Source of the DNA: Hoeflea sp. BAL378
GTDB taxonomy: Bacteria > Pseudomonadota > Alphaproteobacteria > Rhizobiales > Rhizobiaceae
DNA length: 43,039 nucleotides
Assembly: GCF_000759435.1 (NCBI RefSeq)
Contig: NZ_JRJG01000026.1
Span: forward strand, 1 to 43,039
Direction: 5' to 3'
Shown piece after piece: positions 14,453-26,171 of the stretch (its first letter is position 1; the number at the start of each line of letters is the position of its first letter). Position numbers and translations under genes: made by a program. Under the pieces are notes generated by a model, which worked only from the letters and a program-made list of their open reading frames with translations, was not told the origin of the DNA and made no database searches.

Positions 14453-16126
14453 ATGCTGCTGCCAGCCGGACAGACACTCGAAGACATCACCTCACGGTTT
14501 GAATGGGATGTCCCCGAGATCTTCAACATCGGCCAGGCCGTCTCGGACGCCTGGGCGGCAAGCGAGCCGGACCGGATCTGCCTGGAGCATTTCCAGCCAG
14601 AGGGCTACCACGATCGATTGACCTATGGGGAACTGGCGCGGCGGTCGAATGCCTTTGCCCGGGGACTTGCGTCGCTCGGCGTGGCGCGTGGCGACCGGGT
14701 TGCGCTGATGCTGCCGCAGGGATTCGAGACCGCCATCGCCCATGTCGCCATCTACAAGCTGGGCGCCATCGCGGTGCCGCTGGCGCTGTTGTTCGGCGTT
14801 GAAGCGGTCGAGCACAGGCTGGCCGCATCGGGCGCGAAGGTGCTGGTGACCACCTCGGACGGTCGCGACAAGGTGGCTGCGATCGCGCCCCGGCTGGGCG
14901 AACTTCGCGCCGTCGTCGTCACGGGCGAGGACGCGGGCGACGCTTCCGGCGACGGGGTTGAGGCGGTCGGCTTCGCCGCCCTGGAGAACGGCCATTCCGA
15001 TGCGCCCGTGGGGGTAGAGACCCGGGCCGAGGATCCGGCGATGATGATCTTCACCTCGGGCACCACCGGACCGCCGAAGGGCGCGCTGCACGGCCACCGC
15101 GTGCTGATCGGCCATGTTCCCGGGGTGCAGACCCACCATGAATTCATGCCGCAGCCCGGCGACAAGCTCTGGACCCCGGCGGACTGGGCCTGGGCCGGCG
15201 GCCTTCTGAATGTGCTGCTGCCCGGATTGCTGCTCGGCGTGCCGGTGGTCTCGTCGCGGGCGCAGAAATTCGATCCGGAACTGGCCTACCGGATCATGGC
15301 GGAGATGAAGGTCCGCAACGCCTTCATTCCGCCGACCGCGCTCAGGATCATGCGCACGGTGGCCGACCCGCTGTCGCGCCACCGGCTCGACCTGCGCACG
15401 GTCGGATCCGGCGGCGAGGCGCTCGGCCGGGAAACCTATGACTGGGCGAAGAAGGTGCTGGGCCTGACCATCAACGAATTCTACGGCCAGACCGAATGCA
15501 ACCTGGTGCTGTCGTCCAGCGCCCGACTGGGCGTGAGCCGCGGCGGCGCCATCGGCAAGCCCGTCGCCGGCCACCAGGTCGCCGTCATCGACGATCGGGG
15601 ACAGGTCGTGGCCAACGGAACCTCCGGCCAGATCGCCGTCCGGCGCCCGGACCCGGTGATGTTCCTGGGCTACTGGCAGAACGAGGAGGCGACCAGGGCC
15701 AAGTTCATCGGAGACTGGATGCTGACCGGCGACCAGGGGGTCGTCGACAGCGACGGATATTTCTCGTTCTTCGGCCGCGACGACGATGTCATCACCTCGT
15801 CCGGCTACCGGATCGGCCCAGGCGAGATCGAGGATTGCCTGACCGGCCATCCCGCCGTGGCGCTGGCCGCCGTGGTGGGCAAGCCGGACAGGATGCGGAC
15901 CGAGATCGTCAAGGCCTATATCGTGGCGGCGCCCGGCTTCGAGGCGGGCGCCGATCTGGCGGCGGCGGTGCGCGACTGGGTCAAGACGCGGCTGTCGGCG
16001 CATGAATATCCGCGCGAGATCGAGTTCGTCGACAGCCTGCCCCTGACCACCACCGGCAAGGTGATCAGGCGGGTCCTGAGGGACCGGGCCATCCTGGAAG
16101 CCAGGGAGGGCGAGCGGCCGGACTAG
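14453..16126 (+). CDS. AMP-forming acyl-CoA synthetase
   Basis: A 557-residue member of the ANL adenylating superfamily. Seen motifs: the P-loop-like TSGTTGPPKGALHGH (about 199-213), the NEFYGQTECN adenine/acyl motif (about 341-350), MLTGDQG with the catalytic Asp, GRDDDVITSSGYRIGPGEIE hinge, and the C-terminal TTTGKVIRRVLR with the catalytic Lys. It activates a carboxylic acid with ATP and CoA; the subgroup resembles medium-chain or acetyl-CoA-synthetase-like enzymes, but the chain length cannot be read. The ATG at 14453 has AAGGA 9 bases upstream. Divergent from phaC, and ends 9 bases from the convergent acetyltransferase gene. Confidence 0.95.
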   Translation: MLLPAGQTLEDITSRFEWDVPEIFNIGQAVSDAWAASEPDRICLEHFQPEGYHDRLTYGELARRSNAFARGLASLGVARGDRVALMLPQGFETAIAHVAIYKLGAIAVPLALLFGVEAVEHRLAASGAKVLVTTSDGRDKVAAIAPRLGELRAVVVTGEDAGDASGDGVEAVGFAALENGHSDAPVGVETRAEDPAMMIFTSGTTGPPKGALHGHRVLIGHVPGVQTHHEFMPQPGDKLWTPADWAWAGGLLNVLLPGLLLGVPVVSSRAQKFDPELAYRIMAEMKVRNAFIPPTALRIMRTVADPLSRHRLDLRTVGSGGEALGRETYDWAKKVLGLTINEFYGQTECNLVLSSSARLGVSRGGAIGKPVAGHQVAVIDDRGQVVANGTSGQIAVRRPDPVMFLGYWQNEEATRAKFIGDWMLTGDQGVVDSDGYFSFFGRDDDVITSSGYRIGPGEIEDCLTGHPAVALAAVVGKPDRMRTEIVKAYIVAAPGFEAGADLAAAVRDWVKTRLSAHEYPREIEFVDSLPLTTTGKVIRRVLRDRAILEAREGERPD

Positions 16127-16135
16127 CCGGGCCGA

Positions 16136-17410
16136 TCAGCGGCGGGCCATGCCGCGGATCTTTTCGCGCAGCAGACGGGCGATGTTTCGGGTGTTGCGGT
16201 AGATGTGGAGCTGGGTCGCCACCTGCCGGACGTCGCGGTCGTGCCTGGAGTGGAGGCCGATGACCATCGTGCCCATGGCTTCCCGCTCCGTCCACATGCG
16301 GCTCATCACCGGATGATCCGGCACCGCGCAGGAATCCGTGCGCCGTATGTTGAGGTCGTCGAGATGCCACTCGGTCAGCCGGTCGACCAGCAGCTTGCCA
16401 GGGGAGTAATGCGCGTAGGTCTCGTTGTAGGCGGTCTTCCAGGTCCAGGCCTCGCCCGAGGAGACGAACACGATCATCGAGGCGATCGGTTCGCCGTCGA
16501 GCGCCAGCGCATGAATGCGCACGCTGTCGATTTCGGCCAGCCCGTTGATCGCCTCGCGGGCAAAGGCCGCGCGGTAGCGGTCGGCGACCATCGCCGACTT
16601 GCGGCGGCCCTTCCAGCCCGAATCCTCGAGCGTGAGGAATTCCTCGAGATGGTAGCGGATTTCGTCGGGCTGGCGGGCCACCATGTAGGTGAGTTCGCCA
16701 TGCTCGGACAGCCGCCGCCATTGCCGGCGCATTTCCCGGCGGTGATGCCGCGACATCGACTTGGCCAGATACTCATCGCCGTCCAGCGGGCTTTCGAGAA
16801 AAGGCCGCTCGAGCTCGTCGGTGACGACCACCGAGAGGTTGCGGCCCGCGGCCACGGCGCGCATCAGCCCGGCCACCGGCCCGTTCAGGCGCATGTCGGG
16901 CAAAACCAGGATGCCGGGCAGTCCGGAGTCCGGCCGGCCCAGCGCCTCGAGCATGTTGTCGAGCGTTTCGGCGGCATCCTCCCGGTCGAGCAAAGGCGTG
17001 CCCAGCGGGCCGAACGGATTGGCCCAGGCGCGGATGATGGAGGCACCCACGGAGAAGCCGGGCTTTTCGACCGAGAAGGGCAACAGCAGCCGCATGCGGG
17101 AATGGGTTTCGGTCTCGTCGCGCATGAGCATGAGGCGGATGACCCGGTCCTCGAGCCGCGGCATGGCCGGCGCCAGGAAGCGGCCTGAGAAGAAGATGTT
17201 CGGCTCCAGGGCCCGGTTGGTCAGGAAGTCGAGCTCGTCCTGCAGCTCATAGCCGGCGCGCGCCGGATAGATTGCCAGATGCCGTCCGGGGCGGCCGACC
17301 TCGACATCGTGCTCGGGCAGCGGGCGGGCGGTCTCGACGTCGGCGAACTCGCCGATCATCGTGTTGGCCTGGCTCGCCACTTCTTCATGGATGATGGGGC
17401 TCGATGCCAT
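16136..17410 (-). CDS. GNAT-fold acetyltransferase (BcsL/CelD-like, Acetyltransf_6)
   Basis: A 424-residue protein of the FemAB/CelD-like GNAT group often found in polysaccharide loci. The C-terminal half (about 210-375) holds the GNAT_6 domain: KSMSRHHRREMRRQWRRL, FLTLEDSGWKGR, IASMIVFVSSGEAWTWKTAYNETYAHYSPGKLL, the last being the conserved acyl-CoA-binding segment. Start ATG at 17410, 2 bases after the stop of the flippase gene, so the two are translationally coupled. It probably modifies a sugar precursor or envelope component exported by the neighbour; the substrate is unknown. Confidence 0.88.
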   Translation of the reverse strand: MASSPIIHEEVASQANTMIGEFADVETARPLPEHDVEVGRPGRHLAIYPARAGYELQDELDFLTNRALEPNIFFSGRFLAPAMPRLEDRVIRLMLMRDETETHSRMRLLLPFSVEKPGFSVGASIIRAWANPFGPLGTPLLDREDAAETLDNMLEALGRPDSGLPGILVLPDMRLNGPVAGLMRAVAAGRNLSVVVTDELERPFLESPLDGDEYLAKSMSRHHRREMRRQWRRLSEHGELTYMVARQPDEIRYHLEEFLTLEDSGWKGRRKSAMVADRYRAAFAREAINGLAEIDSVRIHALALDGEPIASMIVFVSSGEAWTWKTAYNETYAHYSPGKLLVDRLTEWHLDDLNIRRTDSCAVPDHPVMSRMWTEREAMGTMVIGLHSRHDRDVRQVATQLHIYRNTRNIARLLREKIRGMARR

Positions 17411-17412
17411 GG

Positions 17413-18834
17413 TCAGCGCGCCTCCGGTCCGGGATGTCCGTGGCCCGCGGGAATCCGGGAGGCGATGAACATGACGATGCCGAGCCTTTGCCGCACGATG
17501 AGGTGAAGCAGGCCGGCCTCGATCACCATGGCCGAGGCCGTGGCGGTGGCGGCCCCGAGCAGTCCCCAGGCGGGGATCAGGGTGACGTTCATGGCCAGAT
17601 TGGCCGCCAGCGCCGTTGCGTAGATGCCCGCGCAGATCTTGTGTTCGCCCGCCATGGTGAGCAGCACCTCGCCGGGACCGACCATGGCCTTGGCGATGAT
17701 GCCCGCGAACAGCACGACCATGATCATCTGGCCTTCCTGAAAGGCGGGGCCGAACAGCGATAGCAGGAACGGTCCCGCCAGGATCACCAGGCCGCCCACC
17801 AGCAAGGACGGCCAGAAGGTCCACTGCACCGTCTGCCGGGCGAAGGCCGCCAGCGCGGGTATGTCGGCGCCCGAGACAAGGCTCGAAAACCGCTGTGCCG
17901 CGGCGGCCTTGACCGCGAAATAGACAAAATGAACCAGCGCCATGGTCTTGGCGGCGGCGAAATACACCGCCACCTTGTCGGGCGGCAGGTAGAGCCCGAC
18001 GATGATGACGTCGGAATTGGTGAGCATGAAATAGAAGCCCTCGATCAGGAAGATCGGGAAGGCGACCACCAGCCAGGTCCTGAAATGGATCTCGACCCGG
18101 CGCGCCGGAAACCGGTGCCGGAGCTTGCCGGTGACAATGACGAACTGAACGATCGTCGTCAGGTAGGCGGCCGCGAGCGCGGCGAGAATGGCTGTGTTGG
18201 CGTCGGCCACGCGGCCGAGGCCAATGGCGCCGGCGACAAAGGCAAGAATGAGCAGCGGGCGGACGATGTAGGTCGGGCTGAGCGCGTGAACCGGCCAGCC
18301 ATTGGCGCGCGCGGTGCCGTCGAGCACGTCGCCGAGGGCGATCATCGGCAGCACGAAGGCGCCGACGAACAGGGGATGGACATAATGGGATTCGATCCTG
18401 TCGCCGAGCAGATAGAGCGCGGCAATGCCGGTGGCGGCGATCAGCGTGGCCGACACCATCGCGAATATCCGCGCCGTCGCGGCCAGGCCCATGATCGCTT
18501 CGTCGGCGCCCGCGGTCCGGTATTGCGGCAGAAAGCGGATCACGGCGGTGTGGAATCCGAGGCAGGAGAGATTGCCCAGGATAATGGCGATGACCCAGAC
18601 GAAGACGAAGATTCCGTATTCGAACTCGCCCATCAGCCGCGCCAGCAGGATCTGCGAGACAAAGGCGATCGCTGCGCTGACGACGCGGATGGCAAACGCG
18701 ATGATGGCCATGCGGCTGGCCGCGCTGGTTTCGTCCGTCGCGACCAGAAGCAGGGTCAGACGCTCGACCGCCGGCGCCAGCCGCGCGGCATAGCGCGGAG
18801 GCAGTATCTTGCCCGCTGTGTCGATCAACGTCAT
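17413..18834 (-). CDS. Polysaccharide flippase (MOP superfamily)
   Basis: A 473-residue protein with 12 or more hydrophobic helices, of the oligosaccharide flippase/Wzx-like group in the MOP superfamily (RfbX type). Typical features are the N-terminal LLARLMGEFEYGIFVFVWV segment and the repeated arginine-poor membrane bundles, with the second half starting near residue 235 (RTWLVVAFPIFLIEGFYFML). It would move lipid-linked sugars across the inner membrane. No Wzy, Wzz or glycosyltransferase genes are in the window, so the polymer is unknown. The coupling to the downstream acetyltransferase suggests one pathway. Confidence 0.9.
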   Translation of the reverse strand: MTLIDTAGKILPPRYAARLAPAVERLTLLLVATDETSAASRMAIIAFAIRVVSAAIAFVSQILLARLMGEFEYGIFVFVWVIAIILGNLSCLGFHTAVIRFLPQYRTAGADEAIMGLAATARIFAMVSATLIAATGIAALYLLGDRIESHYVHPLFVGAFVLPMIALGDVLDGTARANGWPVHALSPTYIVRPLLILAFVAGAIGLGRVADANTAILAALAAAYLTTIVQFVIVTGKLRHRFPARRVEIHFRTWLVVAFPIFLIEGFYFMLTNSDVIIVGLYLPPDKVAVYFAAAKTMALVHFVYFAVKAAAAQRFSSLVSGADIPALAAFARQTVQWTFWPSLLVGGLVILAGPFLLSLFGPAFQEGQMIMVVLFAGIIAKAMVGPGEVLLTMAGEHKICAGIYATALAANLAMNVTLIPAWGLLGAATATASAMVIEAGLLHLIVRQRLGIVMFIASRIPAGHGHPGPEAR

Positions 18835-19174
18835 TTTCAGGCTTCATCCCGTTGTTGCCCCGGCACTCTGTCACGACGACGTTAAGAAACGGTTTGAGCG
18901 GCAACTTCAGGGGCTTGTATCTTCCTGGCGCGGGACATTTCTGCCGTCCATGCAGGGCTCACACGCGGTGGCGCGGCGTGGAAGCGACGATGCCGGTCAG
19001 GAGAAGGGCGGAAAACACGGTGTCAGTGTCGGGCGAAGCCCCGCGGAGGCGGGACCCCGGTCAGGCGCGGCCCGGGCTGAGCATGGAGGCTTCCGGCACC
19101 GCCCACTGCTCCGCGGTCCCCTGCCGTGGGCGGCAGGAGACGGCTCACGCCGATCCAGACAAGAGCGCCTTGCC
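18835..19174. other. 340-base intergenic region between flippase and secA genes; no gene seen
   Basis: It lies between the flippase start and the secA stop. It is GC-rich and shows a 6-bp hairpin CTGCCG-tggg-CGGCAG (19121-19136) downstream of secA, without a U-run on either strand, and a small GGGC-gaa-GCCC hairpin near 19040. Presumably the flippase promoter lies in 18835-18910 and secA 3' sequence in the rest. No open frame here has a ribosome site and family match. Confidence 0.5.
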
Positions 19175-21892
<2,718 letters not shown>

Positions 21893-22028
21893 TAGTATGG
21901 TCCTTTCTTGGGCTGCGCTTGAGGCAGGGCTGAAAACCGGCGCTGGCCTGCGACCGGCAAAACGATTGAAAAACGCCGTCCCGAAGGCCCTCATCCGGTG
22001 AAAGCCGTCTGGACGGACGGTTGGCTGA

Positions 22029-22057
22029 CAGATAAGAGGGGGTTCGAACGATGTCAA
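22029..22057 (-). promoter_or_regulatory. secA promoter
   Basis: On the minus strand TTGACA (22052-22057) and TATCTG (22029-22034) are separated by exactly 17 bases. A perfect consensus -35. It gives a leader of about 130 bases before the secA ATG. Confidence 0.7.
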
Positions 22058-22145
22058 CGGCGGCGAAAGGCCGTCTTACGGCGGCCCAATTCATCATGCA
22101 CATGGTCGGCCGCCCGGAATAAGCTTCACATTGAAAGGTCTCCCC

Positions 22146-22997
22146 ATGCGTCTATCGCAGCTTGCAGCCACGCTTCTCATCAGTTCAATCGCCTTCGCGC
22201 CGGTTCAAGGCTTCGCCGCCGACGAAGCCGATCCGGTCGTGGCCACGGTCGCCGGCGTCGAGATCCTCGCGTCCGAGCTGGCCCTGGCGGAAGGCGATCT
22301 CGATCCCCAGTTCGCCAGCCTTCCCGAAGAACAGCGCCGGGTCGCAGCGCTCGCCGCCGTCATCGACATCAAGACGCTGGCGCGCAAGGCCGAAGCCGAG
22401 AAGCTCGACGAGACCGACGAATTCAAGAAACTGATGGCCTTCCAGCGCGACCGGGCCCTGCACAACGCCATCTTCAAGTCCGCCGTGGTCGATCCGGTGT
22501 CGGAAGCCGACATCAAGGCGCGCTATGACAAGGAAATCGCCGCCACGCCGCCGGAAGAAGAAATCAGCGCCCGCCACATCCTTCTCAAGACCGAGGAAGA
22601 AGCCAAGGCGGTGATCACCGAACTCGATGCGGGCAAGGATTTCGCCGAGCTGGCCAAGGAAAAGTCCACCGGCCCGAGCGCCGAGCAGGGCGGAGACCTC
22701 GGATATTTCAGCAAGGGCCAGATGGTGCCCGAATTCGAAGCCGCGGCCTTCGCGCTCAAGCCGGGCGAATATGCCAAGGAGCCGGTCCAGACGCAGTTCG
22801 GCTGGCACGTGATCAAGCTTGAGGACCGGCGCGAAACCACGCCCCCGGCATTCGAGGACGTCGCCGACCAGGTCCGCCAGGTGGTGATGCGCGAACGCTA
22901 TGCGGATCTGCTCAAGACAGCGCGTGAAGAGACCAAGATCGAGGTTCTCGATCCGGCCCTGAAGACGGCCTACGAGGCTCTCAAGCCGCAGCAGTAA
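22146..22997 (+). CDS. Secreted parvulin-type peptidyl-prolyl cis-trans isomerase
   Basis: A 283-residue periplasmic foldase. Residues 1-24 are a Sec signal peptide ([20 protein letters not shown] then AxA-like QGFAADEA). A SurA/PrsA-like N-terminal helical part (30-135) precedes the rotamase domain (about 140-235) with [29 protein letters not shown] and [10 protein letters not shown]. It helps fold exported proteins, which suits its position divergent from secA. The ATG at 22146 has GAAAGGT upstream; a TTG five codons earlier is less likely. It is followed by argJ after 38 bases, a gene order seen across Rhizobiales. Confidence 0.95.
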   Translation: MRLSQLAATLLISSIAFAPVQGFAADEADPVVATVAGVEILASELALAEGDLDPQFASLPEEQRRVAALAAVIDIKTLARKAEAEKLDETDEFKKLMAFQRDRALHNAIFKSAVVDPVSEADIKARYDKEIAATPPEEEISARHILLKTEEEAKAVITELDAGKDFAELAKEKSTGPSAEQGGDLGYFSKGQMVPEFEAAAFALKPGEYAKEPVQTQFGWHVIKLEDRRETTPPAFEDVADQVRQVVMRERYADLLKTAREETKIEVLDPALKTAYEALKPQQ

Positions 22998-23035
22998 CCA
23001 CCCGTCCGCCCGTATCCCGTCCAGAGGATTGCCTG

Positions 23036-24277
23036 ATGTCCACCGCCATTTCTCCGCTTGCGCCGAAGTCCTACGCCGAGCTTGCGCCGATTGCCGGCGT
23101 GCGCATCGAGACGGCGGCGGCCGGGATCAAGTACAAGGACCGGACGGATGTCATGCTGATGGTGTTTGATCAGCCTGCGGCGGTGGCCGGGGTGTTCACC
23201 ACGTCGAAATGCCCGTCCGCACCGGTAGATTTCTGCCGGGCAAACCTCGGTGGTGGCCGGGCGCGGGCGCTGGTGGTCAACTCGGGCAACGCCAATGCCT
23301 TTACCGGGCAGAAGGGCCGCGCCGCCACGGACCTGACCGCGAAGTCGGCCGCCGCGGCGGTCGGATGCTCCGAGACCGAGGTGTTCCTGGCCTCCACCGG
23401 CGTCATCGGCGAACCGCTGGACGCCGGCAAGTTCGCCACGGTTCTGGACCGGATGGCGGCTTCGGCGAGCGGCGACCGGTGGATCGATGCGGCGCGCGCG
23501 ATCATGACCACCGACACCTATCCGAAGGTCGCCACAAGGACGGCGCTGATCGACGGGGTGTCGGTGACGCTCAACGGCATGGCCAAGGGCGCAGGCATGA
23601 TCGCGCCCGACATGGCGACGATGCTGTCCTTCATCGTCACCGACGCCGATATCGAACCGTCCGCCCTGCAGGCGATGCTCAGCCGCCATGTCGGCGCGAC
23701 CTTCAACGCGGTTACGGTCGACAGCGACACCTCGACGTCAGACACGCTGCTGGTGTTCGCCACGGGCGCTGCCGCCGATCGCGGCGCCGGCAAGGTTTCC
23801 GAAGCCGGCGATCCCCGCGGGCGGGCGTTCTCGAAGGCCCTGTCCAGCCTGATGGAGGATCTGGCGATCCAGATCGTCCGGGACGGCGAGGGCGCGCGCA
23901 AACAGGTCGAGATCACGGTCACCGGCGCCGCCTCGGCGAAGGCCGCTGGCCGCATCGCCCGCTCGATCGCCAATTCGCCGCTGGTCAAGACCGCCATTGC
24001 CGGTGAGGACGCCAATTGGGGCCGCATCGTCATGGCTGTGGGCAAGGCCGGCGAAAAGGCCGAGCGCGACAGGCTCGCCATCTGGTTCGGCGACGTGCGC
24101 GTGGCGGTCGATGGCGAACGCGATCCCGCCTACAGCGAAGCCGCCGCCTCTAAGGTGATGAAACAGGATGAAATCGCCATCAGAGTCGATCTCGGGATTG
24201 GCCGTGGCAAAGCCCGGGTCTTCACCTGCGACCTGACCAAGGCCTATGTTGAGATCAATGGTGACTACCGCAGCTAA
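23036..24277 (+). CDS. argJ: Arginine biosynthesis bifunctional protein ArgJ
   Basis: A 413-residue ArgJ (glutamate N-acetyltransferase / amino-acid acetyltransferase). The self-cleavage site is visible in PDMATMLSF: the nucleophile Thr195 follows Ala194, splitting alpha and beta chains. Other family parts are [35 protein letters not shown] and [18 protein letters not shown]. It recycles the acetyl group from N-acetylornithine to glutamate in arginine synthesis; whether it also uses acetyl-CoA cannot be read. AGAGGA precedes the ATG. It is followed by a GNAT gene and mutT. Confidence 0.98.
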   Translation: MSTAISPLAPKSYAELAPIAGVRIETAAAGIKYKDRTDVMLMVFDQPAAVAGVFTTSKCPSAPVDFCRANLGGGRARALVVNSGNANAFTGQKGRAATDLTAKSAAAAVGCSETEVFLASTGVIGEPLDAGKFATVLDRMAASASGDRWIDAARAIMTTDTYPKVATRTALIDGVSVTLNGMAKGAGMIAPDMATMLSFIVTDADIEPSALQAMLSRHVGATFNAVTVDSDTSTSDTLLVFATGAAADRGAGKVSEAGDPRGRAFSKALSSLMEDLAIQIVRDGEGARKQVEITVTGAASAKAAGRIARSIANSPLVKTAIAGEDANWGRIVMAVGKAGEKAERDRLAIWFGDVRVAVDGERDPAYSEAAASKVMKQDEIAIRVDLGIGRGKARVFTCDLTKAYVEINGDYRS

Positions 24278-24310
24278 GCGGTCGAAGTCACCGTCGAATA
24301 AGGGCTTGCC

Positions 24311-25066
24311 GTGCCAAACCTTGCCATTGTCAGAAGGCTTGAAGCCGTTGGATTCCGTGCCTGGCCCGCGGCCTCGATCCAGTATGACGGCAGTTGGCAG
24401 ATCCGCCTGACCGCCGGCCATCCGTCCAAGCGTCTCAATTCGGTCAATCCGCTCGATCCCTCGGATCACGACGACATCGAGATCCGGGTCGAACGGGCCG
24501 CCCGCCGCTTCGATTCCTATGACCGGCCGCTCGTGTTCCGGCAGACGCCGCTGGCGCCGCCGCCGCTGGAAGCCCATCTCGACGCGCTTGGCTGGCTGCG
24601 GTTTGAGGAGACCATCGTGATGACCGGCAAGATCGACCGCCTCGATATCGATGGCGGCATGGATCATCTGCCGCTCAAGGATGTCGGCCGCTATGTCGAC
24701 GCCTCCATTGCCGTGCATGGCCGGGACCAGTCGCTCAAGCCCGGCCTGACGGAAGTGTTGAGCGCGATCCGGCCGCCGAGCGGCCTGTTCGTTCTCGAAG
24801 AGGAGGAGACCGGCCCGCTGTCGACCGCTCTGTGCGTGCACGACAACGACCTGGCCGGATTGTTCGAACTCGCCACAAGGCAGGACATGCGGCGCACCGG
24901 ATATGGCCGGGAAGTGGTGCGGGCCGCATTGCGCTGGGCGCGGCATCGTGGCGCCCAGACCGCCTGGCTGCAGGTGGAGAGCGGCAACACCGCGGCCGTC
25001 GCACTGTACAAGGGGCTGGGATTCGGCGAGGTCTACCGCTACGCCTATCGCCAGCAACCGGGATAG
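24311..25066 (+). CDS. GNAT family N-acetyltransferase
   Basis: A 251-residue protein with a GNAT domain in the C-terminal third: DNDLAGLFELATRQDMRRTGYGREVVRAALRWARHRGAQTAWLQVESGNTAAVALYKGLGFGEVYRYAYRQ, with the R-x-x-G-x-G acetyl-CoA loop at RRTGYG. The first 130 residues form a second degenerate GNAT-like lobe. The start is a GTG at 24311 with AAGGG upstream. It lies 33 bases after argJ and 6 bases before mutT, so it is in the same transcript. The substrate is unknown; the argJ-GNAT-mutT order is common in Rhizobiales. Confidence 0.93.
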   Translation: MPNLAIVRRLEAVGFRAWPAASIQYDGSWQIRLTAGHPSKRLNSVNPLDPSDHDDIEIRVERAARRFDSYDRPLVFRQTPLAPPPLEAHLDALGWLRFEETIVMTGKIDRLDIDGGMDHLPLKDVGRYVDASIAVHGRDQSLKPGLTEVLSAIRPPSGLFVLEEEETGPLSTALCVHDNDLAGLFELATRQDMRRTGYGREVVRAALRWARHRGAQTAWLQVESGNTAAVALYKGLGFGEVYRYAYRQQPG

Positions 25067-25072
25067 AACCCA

Positions 25073-25480
25073 ATGAGCGAAAAGAGAATCATGCTGGTGG
25101 CCGCCTGCGCGCTCGTCGACGCCGACGGGCGGGTGCTGCTCACGCAACGGCCGGAGGGGAAGAAGCTCGCCGGCCTGTGGGAATTTCCGGGCGGCAAGGT
25201 TGAGCCGGGGGAGTCGCCCGAAGCGGCGTTGATCCGCGAGTTGATCGAGGAGATCGGGGTGACGACAAAGGAGGCCTGCCTGGCGCCGCTCACCTTCGCC
25301 AGTTACAGCTATGACGATTTTCACCTGCTGATGCCGCTTTTCGTCTGCCGCCGGTTCGAGGGAACCGCGCGCGGCCTCGAGGGGCAGGCGCTGAAATGGG
25401 TCCGGCCGCGCGACATGCGCGACTATCCGATGCCGCCCGCGGATGAACCGCTGATCCCCTACCTGATCGATCTGTTGTGA
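25073..25480 (+). CDS. mutT: 8-oxo-dGTP diphosphatase (MutT-type Nudix hydrolase)
   Basis: A 135-residue Nudix protein with a perfect Nudix box, G-x5-E-x7-R-E-L-x-E-E-x-G-V, in GKVEPGESPEAALIRELIEEIGV (about residues 42-64). The surrounding EFPGGKVE and LKWVRPRDMRDYPMPPADEPLIPYL parts are those of MutT (8-oxo-dGTP hydrolysis). It cleans oxidised guanine nucleotides from the pool. The ATG is 6 bases after the GNAT stop with only a weak ribosome site, which suggests translational coupling. Last gene of the argJ group. Confidence 0.95.
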   Translation: MSEKRIMLVAACALVDADGRVLLTQRPEGKKLAGLWEFPGGKVEPGESPEAALIRELIEEIGVTTKEACLAPLTFASYSYDDFHLLMPLFVCRRFEGTARGLEGQALKWVRPRDMRDYPMPPADEPLIPYLIDLL

Positions 25481-25578
25481 TTTTTCCGGCCGCGAGCGGC
25501 CGCCAGCCGCGCCATTGATTAAAAGTTTATCGATGGCGTTAGCGTTAATGAAACTTCAATTCCCTTCCCGCAAGATCA

Positions 25579-25595
25579 GGATCAGCGACTGATCC
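25579..25595 (+). other. Perfect 7-bp inverted repeat in the leader of the 107-aa gene
   Basis: GGATCAG (25579-25585) and CTGATCC (25589-25595) with a 3-base centre, 24 bases before the ATG at 25620. It could be a stem-loop in the mRNA leader or an operator. Nearby are two direct copies of GCGTTA (25536-25547). Confidence 0.45.
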
Positions 25596-25619
25596 GGGTG
25601 GATTGTCTGTGGGGGTTTC

Positions 25620-25943
25620 ATGGCCGATGGCGATTTCTGGATGACGGTGATGGACAGGGACGGAGCGGAGACTCCGCCCCGGAGATACGGCGCCGTTCGC
25701 GTGGCGCTGCTGTTCGGGACCGCCGCCGTTGCGGTCGCGGCCATTCTGACGCCGATCCTGGCTGACCGGTCACCCTCGGCACGGGTGGCGTGGTCGCCCG
25801 ACCAGTACGACAGCATCACCACCGGCTCGATCCCGAACCGATCGGGACACACGATCTACACGGTCCGCAAGTCGATCCTGCAGGACAGTCCCGGCGCGCT
25901 CTGCATCATTCAAAGCAATGGCATGAAAACCGGAGACTGCTGA
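25620..25943 (+). CDS. Single-pass membrane protein upstream of Flp pilin, unknown function
   Basis: A 107-residue protein I do not recognise. It has a hydrophilic N-terminus (1-24), one membrane helix (about 25-47) and an outside domain with a pair of cysteines near the end (ALCIIQSNGMKTGDC). The GGGGG site precedes the ATG at 25620. It lies 44 bases upstream of the Flp pilin gene on the same strand, so the two are probably co-transcribed. A role in pilus biogenesis would be inference from position only. Confidence 0.65.
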   Translation: MADGDFWMTVMDRDGAETPPRRYGAVRVALLFGTAAVAVAAILTPILADRSPSARVAWSPDQYDSITTGSIPNRSGHTIYTVRKSILQDSPGALCIIQSNGMKTGDC

Positions 25944-25987
25944 CCCGGACCTGCCGCTCCTCACCCAGCCAGAATCGGATCCAAGTC

Positions 25988-26161
25988 ATGAAATCACTCT
26001 TTCGCCGGTTCCTGGGCGACAGGCGCGGCGCGACCGCCATCGAGTACGGTCTCATTGCGTCGATGATATCGATCGCGCTGATCGGTGGCGCTGCGTCGGT
26101 CGGCAACGCCGTCAATTCCACCATGGATGGCGCGGCACAGCATCTCAAGAACAGCCAGTAG
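25988..26161 (+). CDS. Flp family type IVb pilin
   Basis: A 57-residue prepilin. After a basic leader (MKSLFRRFLGDRRG) comes the type IVb cleavage site G|ATAIEYG with Glu at +5 and Tyr at +6, then a hydrophobic helix (LIASMISIALIGGAASVG). Leader removal by a CpaA-type peptidase would leave a pilin of about 43 residues that polymerises into Flp pili used in surface attachment. No tad/cpa assembly genes are in the window, so this pilin gene stands apart from the machinery. It ends 10 bases from the convergent methyltransferase gene. Confidence 0.93.
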   Translation: MKSLFRRFLGDRRGATAIEYGLIASMISIALIGGAASVGNAVNSTMDGAAQHLKNSQ

Positions 26162-26171
26162 GCTCGTCCGC

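Noticed and set aside
25487-25502. CGGCCG-CGAG-CGGCCG hairpin after mutT as a terminator
   Set aside because: The T-run lies before, not after, the stem on the plus strand; no fitting direction.
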